Source of the DNA: a virus
DNA: 64,000 nt
IMG/VR virus record: IMGVR_UViG_3300032397_000010
Coordinates: 1-64,000 of that record
Reading direction: 5' to 3' (one strand)
Shown here: piece after piece, positions 1 through 5,998 of the stretch
Layout: the number at the start of each line of letters is the position of its first letter
Numbering within the stretch: position 1 is the first letter of the stretch
The notes under the pieces: generated by a model
What the model was told of the DNA's origin: nothing
The model's input: only the letters and a program-made list of their open reading frames with translations
Database searches by the model: none
Position numbers and translations under genes: made by a program

Positions 1-68
1 TTGTCGAACACGAGTCCGCCGCCGTACTCGAACGCGTTGACGTCGCCCGTCGTGCCGTACTTCTTCAT
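1..68 (-). CDS. 5' part of an unrecognised gene running off the left edge
   Basis: The reading frame opens with ATG at 66-68 on the minus strand and encodes MKKYGTTGDVNAFEYGGG... with no stop before base 1, so only about 22 residues are visible. It starts 2 bases after the stop of the upstream gene (71-391), so it is the next cistron of the same minus-strand unit. Too little is present to suggest a function. Confidence 0.6.
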   Translation of the reverse strand, partial: MKKYGTTGDVNAFEYGGGLVFD

Positions 69-70
69 GG

Positions 71-391
71 CTACTTGTACTCCCGGTAGACGCCTTCGTG
101 AACCATCACCCCGAGCGCCTTCAGACGCGTCAGGAATCCCAGCCTCTCGGCCAGCCCGTAGATCCGCTTCAGATCGGCCTTCCTGATCAGGACCATCCCC
201 TTCGGGATCAGGTTCTTGCTGCCGTCCATCAGGCCCTCGTGAACCAGCACGCCGAGCCCGCGCAGTTCCGTCAAGAACCCGAGCTTCTTCGCCAACGAGA
301 ATATTCTCTTGATGTCTCGGCGGCGGATCAGAACCATCCCCCGAGGCAGGAGGTTCTGGGCGCTGCTCGCAGACGGAATGTGCTTCTTCAT
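71..391 (-). CDS. Small basic protein made of two tandem repeats
   Basis: The 106-residue product consists of two ~42-residue repeats, residues 13-54 and 60-101. They share the pattern NL(L/I)P(R/K)GMVLIR, then a basic helix (D(I/L)KRI(F/Y)), then LGFLT.L..LGV(L/M)VHEG. The copies are joined by a five-residue linker and followed by a short YREYK tail. The pattern suggests an internal gene duplication of a strand-helix-strand unit. It lies between the fibre-like gene 394-1539 and the truncated gene at the edge, with gaps of only 2 bases, so it is probably co-transcribed with them. Function is unknown; the DNA repeats have diverged, so the duplication is not recent. Confidence 0.85.
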   Translation of the reverse strand: MKKHIPSASSAQNLLPRGMVLIRRRDIKRIFSLAKKLGFLTELRGLGVLVHEGLMDGSKNLIPKGMVLIRKADLKRIYGLAERLGFLTRLKALGVMVHEGVYREYK

Positions 392-393
392 GG

Positions 394-1539
394 CTACGCC
401 GCGACCGAGTCGTCGGAGGTGCGCCGCCAGAATCCCGCCGCGAAGTAGACAGGCGCTTCTGTCGCGGTGGTACTCGGACCGCCGGGGAGCATGCCGAAGA
501 AGTAGGCCGTGACACCCTGCATGATGTTCGCGGACGGCGGCACCGGTCGGCTGGAGAATTTAAGCTCTCCGAGATCGACGCCCATCCCGATCTGAAGCGT
601 GCCCAGCAGCGGATCGAGGATCATTCCAGCCGCCGCAAGGCCCTGCTGAACGAACGTGCCGTTGATCGATACCGTGCTGCCCGCGAAGCCATCGATCACG
701 TACGAAGGGCTTCCCAGAAGCTCGAAAATCGTGTTGGTGAAGTTCAGGCTCGCAGCGACGTTGCTGATGCGATTCGCGGGTCCACGGAAGAAGCAGTTCT
801 CGAACCTCGCCGACCCGCCGTTCCCGAGTTCGACAGGAGGACGATCCACCGATCCGAAGTTGCTCCGAGAAGCGTCGATGCTCACCGATCCGTTCGCGTC
901 GATGTCCCTGCTTCCGGCGGGGACGTTGATATCCGCCTCCTTCAGCACAAACGTCCAGCCGTCGTTGAGCGTGCGGATTCCGTGGCCCGCAGGCGAAGAA
1001 ATCTGCATGTCGGTCAGCGTGACGATCGCGTTCGTCGCGGGCCCAGCGAGAGGGCCACAGGTGATCGTACCCTGGAGCACGAACCCGCGCAGAGCCTGGA
1101 CGCTTCGCGTGAGGCTGAACGGGGCGTTCGTGACGATGTCGGCGATGATGATCGCGGTGAACTCTTCTGCGCCAAACGGCTGCAACGAGATACCAGCGGG
1201 GAGGTTGATCACTGGTTCGGCGGCGTACCGACCCGACAGGAACATCACCGTGCTGATACCAGCGAGCAGCGCGGCTGCGATGGCCGACGCGAACGTCGTG
1301 AACTGCGCGCCGGATCCCGCAGGACCGACCACGAACCCGACCGGGCTTCCGCCTCCGCCGCCCGCGCCCAGGACTTCCTTCCAGACGTGAACGCCGATCC
1401 CGTTCCTGGTCACGAAGAACGTCCGGCCATCCAACTCCGAGACGAAATACTCGCCGAGTGGAAGCAGTCTCGGATCAGGTCTGTCCGCGACGGTCGAACC
1501 GATGATTCCGACCGGGCCGAAGTTGTGCTGCGTGGTCAT
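394..1539 (-). CDS. Fibre-like structural protein with QHNFGP anchor module
   Basis: The 381-residue protein starts with the ~55-residue module found in seven proteins of this window: TTQHNFGPVGII near the N terminus, LLPLGEYFVSE around residues 26-36, then FFVTR and H.WK. A glycine-rich linker follows (about residues 58-64). The long, Thr/Ser/Asn-rich C-terminal part has alternating hydrophobic residues, as expected for a beta-helix or fibre shaft. Closest relatives in the window are 45641-46702 and 43764-45644. It overlaps the upstream gene by 4 bases (ATGA). Inference: virion appendage or receptor-binding protein whose N-terminal module docks it to the particle. There is no enzymatic motif. 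Confidence 0.75.
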   Translation of the reverse strand: MTTQHNFGPVGIIGSTVADRPDPRLLPLGEYFVSELDGRTFFVTRNGIGVHVWKEVLGAGGGGGSPVGFVVGPAGSGAQFTTFASAIAAALLAGISTVMFLSGRYAAEPVINLPAGISLQPFGAEEFTAIIIADIVTNAPFSLTRSVQALRGFVLQGTITCGPLAGPATNAIVTLTDMQISSPAGHGIRTLNDGWTFVLKEADINVPAGSRDIDANGSVSIDASRSNFGSVDRPPVELGNGGSARFENCFFRGPANRISNVAASLNFTNTIFELLGSPSYVIDGFAGSTVSINGTFVQQGLAAAGMILDPLLGTLQIGMGVDLGELKFSSRPVPPSANIMQGVTAYFFGMLPGGPSTTATEAPVYFAAGFWRRTSDDSVAA

Positions 1540-2099
1540 GCTCCTGTCGCTCCTAGCGGCGTCGGCGCAACGGCCGACGGAAGGTTGAAGGCCGCCCGGT
1601 AGATGTCGTCGAGGATCACCAACACGACCCAGTCGTCGTGGCTGTGGACCCGTGCGGCTTCAGCGTCTACCGCAGCGCGATGGTCCGCGTAGAACTGCTG
1701 CGCCGCAGCCGTTGTCGCATCGCTCTGGATGCCGTCGATCCGATCGATGTTGTAGCCGAGCGCGCGAAGCTGTCCTTGCACGGTTGCCAGGATCTTCGCA
1801 GCCTCGAAGGGCGTGACGGTGGATGGATCGATCGGGACCGGGCGCGACTGCACGACGACCCCTCCACCGGCACCGGTCAGGCCGACCGCGCCTGTCGTGC
1901 CCGTCACACCAACGAGCCACGTACCCGTCACGCCGGTCGTACCCGTCGGACCGGACGTCGGCACACCGGTCGCGCCTGTCGGGCCGGGCCTCGGCGCGCG
2001 TGCGGCCTGCGGCATCGGCGCTGCTGAGATATTTCTCGCAACGACGAAGATCGCGGCAGCACCCGCCAGAATCCAGCCCCAAGGCGTCTTGCTACTCAT
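1536..2099 (-). CDS. Membrane-anchored collagen-like protein with peptidoglycan-binding-like domain
   Basis: The 187-residue product has a hydrophobic segment at residues ~9-24 (WGWILAGAAAIFVVA), then a collagen-like stretch of Gly-Xaa-Thr triplets (residues ~38-78). The C-terminal domain, about residues 95-170, has QLRALGYNIDRIDGI...T.AAAQQFYADHR. This matches the PG_binding_1 pattern (short helices around a Gly-Tyr and Asp-Gly pair). The tail has LDDIYRAAF. The same C-terminal domain, with DD(V/I)YR, occurs in 58903-59334 and 63359-63775, so the three are paralogs. Inference: a membrane- or virion-anchored cell-wall-binding protein. It overlaps the flanking genes by 4 and 8 bases. Confidence 0.75.
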   Translation of the reverse strand: MSSKTPWGWILAGAAAIFVVARNISAAPMPQAARAPRPGPTGATGVPTSGPTGTTGVTGTWLVGVTGTTGAVGLTGAGGGVVVQSRPVPIDPSTVTPFEAAKILATVQGQLRALGYNIDRIDGIQSDATTAAAQQFYADHRAAVDAEAARVHSHDDWVVLVILDDIYRAAFNLPSAVAPTPLGATGA

Positions 2100-2742
2100 C
2101 GTACTTGTACTCCTCGGGGTATCGCTGAATCGTGTCGAGTTCGCCGAGCAGGCGACGCAGGTGCGTGCGCTCCTTGGTCCTCGGCTTGAGCCTCTTGTAC
2201 ACGCGCTCGAGTTCTTCTTCGGCCGCCTTGATCATGTCGAGGCTGACCGTGTGGCCCTGGCCGGTGCTCGCGAGCGAGTAGGTCGGCGTGGACTGCCCGC
2301 CGTGCCACTCGAACAGCGCCGTCACCACCTCGGGCGGCAGCGCGATGTTCCTCTTCGAGGTCGGGTTGCCGCGCACGACGGTCCCCGGCTTGCTGCGCAC
2401 GGCGCGCATGAAGAATTTCGTCATCCTGTCCGACTCACGGCGCGAGACGGTGCGGCAGACCTTCATGCCGCCGCTGCGCGTCTTGGTCGCCGTGATCGGT
2501 TCCGACGGGTTGCGTCGTCGAGGGTGCGCAGCGGTGAACTTCACCGTCCCGCTGGCTCCGACGTGCGCGACGACCACGTTCATCTCGGTGTCCCACACGA
2601 GAACGGGATGGCGATGCCGCATCGCCAGGAGGGACGCGCGATTCTCTGCCGTCGCCAACGACGAGGAGTATTCTGCGTTGTCGCTGGCGACGCCCTCGGA
2701 GCCAGGATCTTCCATCAGCGCGTAGCCGTATCGCTTCTTCAT
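2092..2742 (-). CDS. Unrecognised protein with two R-x-NP motifs
   Basis: The 216-residue product matches no family I know. It carries RRRNPSE (residues ~74-80) and RGNPTSK (residues ~126-132), two copies of an R-x-N-P motif that recurs in at least eight otherwise unrelated proteins here. Its C-terminal 50 residues are charged and helical (AAEEELERVYKRLKPR...). The start lacks a Shine-Dalgarno sequence. Instead an extended -10 box (TGATACCGT at 2750-2758) ends seven bases before the ATG, so the mRNA may be leaderless. The gene heads the unit that continues through 1536-2099 to the left edge. Confidence 0.8.
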   Translation of the reverse strand: MKKRYGYALMEDPGSEGVASDNAEYSSSLATAENRASLLAMRHRHPVLVWDTEMNVVVAHVGASGTVKFTAAHPRRRNPSEPITATKTRSGGMKVCRTVSRRESDRMTKFFMRAVRSKPGTVVRGNPTSKRNIALPPEVVTALFEWHGGQSTPTYSLASTGQGHTVSLDMIKAAEEELERVYKRLKPRTKERTHLRRLLGELDTIQRYPEEYKYDE

Positions 2743-2749
2743 GCACGCG

Positions 2750-2758
2750 ACGGTATCA
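2750..2758 (-). promoter_or_regulatory. Extended -10 promoter box, leaderless type
   Basis: TG-A-TACCGT on the minus strand, seven bases before the ATG at 2742. It fits the TGn-TANNNT pattern repeated before many unit-leading genes here. There is no clear -35 and no ribosome-binding site. Confidence 0.55.
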
Positions 2759-2781
2759 CGGCAGGCTCGATGGCCGCCACG

Positions 2782-3375
2782 TTAGCGGCGCTGAAACTGG
2801 GCCGGACGCTGGAACCCGACGGACTTCTTGTCGCGCACCGGCTTGTTCGCCGGAGCGAGTCCGAGCGTCGTGGCACCGAGAGATCCCGTGGCACCGATGA
2901 CGAGCCCGCCGGTCGCGCCGGTCGGACCTATCGTGCCGAGCTTCGCAGCAACCCATGCGGTGCAGTCTGGGTAGACCGACGCAAACGCGTTGAGCATGTC
3001 CGCCGAGCCCGACGGATACGCTCCGGCCTTGTCTGCCTGGAACGTGGCGAACATCGCCGCGCAGTCGCCGGGCGTCGGCGTCGCCGTGACGGTGCCCGTA
3101 GCGCCCGTGGCACCTGCCGTCGCTCCCGTCGTCCCCGTCGCGCCTGCAGTCGCGCCCGTGGCACCAGTGACGCCCGCTGTCACGCCAGTGGCCCCCGTGG
3201 CCTCTGCGGTGGCACCAGTGACGCCGGTCGGAGCAGGGCCCGAGAGTGTTCTCGCTGGGCCGGTCGCGCCGCCCGGCAACGCCGGAGCAGGAGCGGGAGC
3301 GGGCGTCATCTGCTTGGCGATGACGTACCCGAGAACGAAGCCGCCTGCGAGCCAGAGAAGATTCTTCGTGGGCAT
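2782..3375 (-). CDS. Membrane-anchored collagen-like protein with a paired-cysteine domain
   Basis: The 197-residue product has an N-terminal membrane segment (NLLWLAGGFVLGYVIAKQM, residues 5-23) and a proline-rich spacer. A Gly-(Ala/Val)-Thr triplet stretch covers about residues 50-100. The C-terminal domain has DC..MF..F and AFASVYPDC, two Asp-Cys pairs that may form a disulfide. The membrane segment is nearly the same as in 3385-4326 and 4366-5205, and the Cys domain is shared with the latter (AFAALMPDC). Inference: a surface- or virion-exposed stalk anchored in a membrane. The start is preceded by TGGTAGGAT rather than a Shine-Dalgarno sequence. Confidence 0.78.
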   Translation of the reverse strand: MPTKNLLWLAGGFVLGYVIAKQMTPAPAPAPALPGGATGPARTLSGPAPTGVTGATAEATGATGVTAGVTGATGATAGATGTTGATAGATGATGTVTATPTPGDCAAMFATFQADKAGAYPSGSADMLNAFASVYPDCTAWVAAKLGTIGPTGATGGLVIGATGSLGATTLGLAPANKPVRDKKSVGFQRPAQFQRR

Positions 3376-3381
3376 GGCGTG

Positions 3382-3390
3382 ATCCTACCA
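3382..3390 (-). promoter_or_regulatory. Extended -10 promoter box, leaderless type
   Basis: TG-G-TAGGAT on the minus strand, six bases before the ATG at 3375. It overlaps the TAG stop codon of the upstream gene, so part of the match could be coincidence. Confidence 0.45.
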
Positions 3391-4326
3391 GCGAGAGGGC
3401 AGGTGTTGCGAGGGGATCGGACGCGAGATGACGGTCTGCTGTCCGGGGGCGGGCCGGGACACGATGCCCTGGGCAGCCGGGGCGACGGGACGAGGACGAG
3501 GAAGACCGCGAGGAGCTTGCTTGGCGAGGTTCTGCCGATCGATCAGATCGACCCCCTCACGAAGGCACCACTGATCGAGGATGTTCACGACGTTCGAGGC
3601 GGCGTGATTCAGTTCTGTCTCAGTCCGAGCCCGAGCCTGAGCATCGGTTTCGCCTACGCGCCGACCAAGCCAGACCACGCCGACACGAATGTCTCCGTTG
3701 GAATTGAGCGTGATGCTCGTTCCTGTGACTCGCAGCGCGGAGATCACCATCTGGAGCTTCTCGAGACGGGTCCGAGGACGCGGCAAAGGGATGGCTTCAT
3801 CAACCGTGTTCCACGAATGACACTCGAGTTGTCCAGGGAACCCTGACCCTGGTCCGCGTACGATCGCGAACAACTGCTGAAGCCGACGCGGCGAGTAATC
3901 GGCTACGCCGAGGATGTGGATTGCTGCCTGTCTCGCTTCGTCGTCTCCGCCGAGCATGTCTCCGCCCTGCGGAACCTGGGGCTGGGGATAGGACGGGGGT
4001 GCGGGGCGTCCCTTCCCGTACGCCTGCCAGCCCACCGCACCCGCCGGGAGCGTGTACGAATGGCGCTTCGCCAGTTCGGCGTAGACGTATACTTCCCTCG
4101 GCGACATGGCGCGGAAGGGCCACGCCGCGTTCGCAGGGTAGTAGGACGCGTTCGCCGGGTTGGCCGTCGCACCCGTCTGACCGGTCATGCCGGTCGCACC
4201 GGTCGCACCGCCGATGAGCCCACGCACCGCGCCCTCGCCCGCAGCGAGACCCTGTGCCGGAGTCATGCGCTTCGCGACCATGTACCCAGCGACGAAACCG
4301 CCCGCCAACCACAGCATGTTGCTCAT
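3385..4326 (-). CDS. Membrane-anchored protein with short collagen-like stretch
   Basis: The 313-residue product begins with MLWLAGGFVAGYMVAKRM (residues 4-21), the same membrane segment as its two neighbours. Next come a short Gly-Ala-Thr/Gly-Met-Thr run (residues ~40-54) and an Asn-Pro-Ala-Asn linker. The remaining ~240 residues form a mixed domain unrelated to the neighbours, containing LQQLFAIVRGPGSGFPGQ and one Cys each in ECHSW and QWCLR. The C terminus is rich in Pro/Arg/Gln. No family was recognised. The shared N terminus suggests a family whose members keep one anchor and swap the exposed domain. Confidence 0.75.
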   Translation of the reverse strand: MSNMLWLAGGFVAGYMVAKRMTPAQGLAAGEGAVRGLIGGATGATGMTGQTGATANPANASYYPANAAWPFRAMSPREVYVYAELAKRHSYTLPAGAVGWQAYGKGRPAPPSYPQPQVPQGGDMLGGDDEARQAAIHILGVADYSPRRLQQLFAIVRGPGSGFPGQLECHSWNTVDEAIPLPRPRTRLEKLQMVISALRVTGTSITLNSNGDIRVGVVWLGRRVGETDAQARARTETELNHAASNVVNILDQWCLREGVDLIDRQNLAKQAPRGLPRPRPVAPAAQGIVSRPAPGQQTVISRPIPSQHLPSRW

Positions 4327-4334
4327 GGGGCGAG

Positions 4335-4340
4335 ATCGTA
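4335..4340 (-). promoter_or_regulatory. Possible -10 box (TACGAT), leaderless type
   Basis: TACGAT on the minus strand, eight bases before the ATG at 4326, fits TANNNT but lacks the upstream TG. Confidence 0.35.
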
Positions 4341-4365
4341 TCGTGCTCGCTGATGAACTACAAGC

Positions 4366-5205
4366 TCAGTACCCGATGCGACGACGGTACGCGGCAGCCC
4401 ATCCCTGACTCTGTCTCGCGCGCTCGATCAGCGTCGCGTTCGCAGGGTTCGCGGTCGGACCAGGAGGTGCGCCGAGAACTCCTTCGCGCCGATTGGTGCG
4501 AGCTTCCGCCGGAGCGAAGCTTCCCACGTCAGACGCGCTCGAGGTCTTGCTGTAGCCCATCGGAGCGACCACGGCTGTCGGCGGGCTCGAGCGGTTCGTG
4601 CGCGCCGTTTCCGTCCTCGGATAGGCCATCGGCGCGGGGCCAGGACGGAAGCCTACGGCTGGCCGCATGGGGCCGTTCGATGCGGCGTAGATCGGAGTCA
4701 GCGTGCGTGGCACAAGAGTCGATTCTGGGCGGGCATCGTAGAGAACCGGAGTCAGTGTTCGCGGCGCAACGGTTGATTCCGGCTGCGAAGCCCCGGTGCC
4801 GCTTGGGATGCGCGGAGTCATCCCGCTGCTTCCTGTTGATCCTGGAGGCGGCAAGCGCGAGAGACGGGCGTTCGCCATCCCGGCGCAGTCCGGCATGAGC
4901 GCGGCGAACGCGGTCAGCTTCTCTCGCGCGGTCGGGTACTCGGGATGCGCGGGCCAGAAGCTGTCGTACGCCGCCGAGCAGTCGGCGTCGGACATCGGCG
5001 TCGGTGCCGCGCCAGTCGTGCCCGTTGCGCCCGTCGTCCCTGTCGCACCGGCAGTCGCGCCCGTTGTGCCTGTCGCGCCCGTTGCACCGGCAGTCGCGCC
5101 GGGTCCAAGAGCAGCGACGGGGGCGGCGCTCATGCTCCGGTAGATCACGTAGCCGAGGCCGAGTCCGCCTGCGATCCAGAGCAAGTTCCGCGTCTGCTTC
5201 TTCAT
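4366..5205 (-). CDS. Membrane-anchored collagen-like protein with a paired-cysteine domain
   Basis: I place the start at the ATG at 5203-5205, which overlaps the stop of gene 5202-5435 as ATGA; a longer frame upstream is that gene's shadow. The 279-residue product has a membrane segment (NLLWIAGGLGLGYVIYRSM, residues 7-25), then Gly-Ala-Thr/Gly-Thr-Thr triplets (about residues 35-70). A domain with ADC.AAY..F and AFAALMPDC is shared with 2782-3375. Two similar segments follow (PESTVAPRTLTPVLYDARPE and PESTLVPRTLTPIYA), a short internal repeat. Probably an exposed stalk protein anchored in a membrane. Confidence 0.78.
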   Translation of the reverse strand: MKKQTRNLLWIAGGLGLGYVIYRSMSAAPVAALGPGATAGATGATGTTGATAGATGTTGATGTTGAAPTPMSDADCSAAYDSFWPAHPEYPTAREKLTAFAALMPDCAGMANARLSRLPPPGSTGSSGMTPRIPSGTGASQPESTVAPRTLTPVLYDARPESTLVPRTLTPIYAASNGPMRPAVGFRPGPAPMAYPRTETARTNRSSPPTAVVAPMGYSKTSSASDVGSFAPAEARTNRREGVLGAPPGPTANPANATLIERARQSQGWAAAYRRRIGY

Positions 5206-5435
5206 GGCTGACGCGAGAGTACTCTGCGAGCGCGGCGGCCGTCCATGGGTCGGGCGGCCCTGACGCGTTGCCGACGGTACGCGCGGTCGAACTCGCGCTC
5301 CTTGGCAGTGCTCGTGTCGTAGCACTCGACGCAGACGTACCGACGCCGCACCTGCCCGTCGGGGCAGCGGTAGAACTGGTCGATCACCGCGCCGGAAGCA
5401 CGACAGATCGGACAGATGTCGGTGGCGGTACACAT
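5202..5435 (-). CDS. Small zinc-ribbon-like protein
   Basis: The product has two CxxC knuckles, CPIC near residue 8 and CVEC near residue 36, 26 residues apart, followed by an Arg-rich C terminus (YRRQRVRAARPMDGRRARR). This suits a small nucleic-acid-binding zinc ribbon. An in-frame ATG exists at 5453. I prefer 5435 (77 residues) because the 5453 ATG sits inside a good -10 hexamer (TATGAT, 5449-5454). The stop overlaps the next start as ATGA. First gene of the leftmost minus-strand block. Confidence 0.7.
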   Translation of the reverse strand: MCTATDICPICRASGAVIDQFYRCPDGQVRRRYVCVECYDTSTAKEREFDRAYRRQRVRAARPMDGRRARRVLSRQP

Positions 5436-5448
5436 GACGTCACGGGTT

Positions 5449-5454
5449 ATCATA
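5449..5454 (-). promoter_or_regulatory. Candidate -10 box TATGAT for the 5.4-1 kb minus-strand unit
   Basis: TATGAT on the minus strand (5 of 6 matches to TATAAT) lies 13 bases before the ATG at 5435. No convincing -35 was found. The gene-free repeat region lies immediately upstream. Confidence 0.45.
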
Positions 5455-5551
5455 ACACGTCACGAGGGTGGATGCACGGGGAACGTACCCTCAGATCCCC
5501 TGGTGCCCACCTGATCGGATGGCACCCGGCGCACCGATGGTCGCCTCGTGC

Positions 5552-5576
5552 GCGCGCACGAGAAATCATTGGACTT
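5552..5576 (+). repeat. Direct repeat copy 1 (25 bases)
   Basis: A 25-base unit (GCGCGCACGAGAAATC followed by ATTGGACTT) is repeated exactly at 5615-5639. Start-to-start spacing is 63 bases, about six helical turns, so proteins bound at both copies would lie on one face of the DNA. Confidence 0.85.
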
Positions 5577-5602
5577 GTCCTGATCGAGACAGAAAAGCCA
5601 AC

Positions 5603-5630
5603 GATTTCTCGTGTGCGCGCACGAGAAATC
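5603..5630. repeat. 28-base palindrome with perfect 11-base arms
   Basis: Arms GATTTCTCGTG (5603-5613) and CACGAGAAATC (5620-5630) flank TGCGCG. The right arm is part of direct repeat copy 2, and the left arm belongs to an imperfect inverted third copy reaching back to about 5594. This is typical of a dimeric protein-binding site such as an operator or initiator site. Confidence 0.8.
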
Positions 5631-5639
5631 ATTGGACTT
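5615..5639 (+). repeat. Direct repeat copy 2 (25 bases)
   Basis: Exact second copy of the unit at 5552-5576; its first half is the right arm of the palindrome at 5603-5630. Confidence 0.85.
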
Positions 5640-5998
5640 ACCCGCTCCTCCCCGCACCAGGACGACCCGCACGACTGGAGCGTAATGGTACAGTTCATCG
5701 GACGCCATAGTCCGACTGTGGAATACTGTCCATTCTTTCCGTCACTTCAGTCACCAGAACAGTCACGTTTAACTACTTGAAACTACTCAAGAATGACAGT
5801 AGTGACTCTTATGACACTTTCTGCGATTAAAATAAGTAGGATAGATATTCGTATAGGTACATGTGGTATGAGTAGGATAACAGAGTACAGATTTCTCCGT
5901 ACGAATGGCGGGAAAGAGTCACAAGTGTCTCAAGTGTCATTCCGCTTAGTTCTCGCGAACTTGGCGGTGACACTTCGATGACAGAAGTGACGCTTGTA

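Larger units (their letters stand above)
5455..5998. other. Gene-free, AT-richer, repeat-bearing region; candidate replication origin or control region
   Basis: This ~545-base gap between the primase-helicase stop (5999) and the next cistron has no credible ORF. Its left part has direct and inverted copies of a 25-base element. The right part (about 5740-5995) is much richer in A/T than the rest of the window. It has at least seven GTCAC/GTGAC pentamers (5741, 5750, 5762, 5802, 5918, 5967, 5987) and several AGTGTC/GACACT neighbours. Phage origins are often AT-rich repeat clusters beside the primase gene, so origin is the leading inference. A promoter/operator region for 5435-1 is the alternative, and the two can coexist. 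Confidence 0.5.

Noticed and set aside
1813-3846. 677-residue plus-strand open frame
   Set aside because: Lies antisense to four well-supported minus-strand genes; frame is open only because of GC-rich codon structure and has no start signal or domain.
4366-5433. Longer start (5433) for the collagen-like gene
   Set aside because: The extra 76 residues are antisense-like Arg-rich sequence overlapping the zinc-ribbon gene; ATG 5205 gives the usual ATGA overlap.
5552-5639. CRISPR-like repeat pair
   Set aside because: Only two direct copies plus one inverted copy, and the inverted copy sits in the would-be spacer; no cas genes.
5793-5981. 61-residue plus-strand ORF in the repeat region
   Set aside because: No ribosome-binding site or promoter-like box, and its composition follows the AT-rich repeats, so I consider it non-coding.
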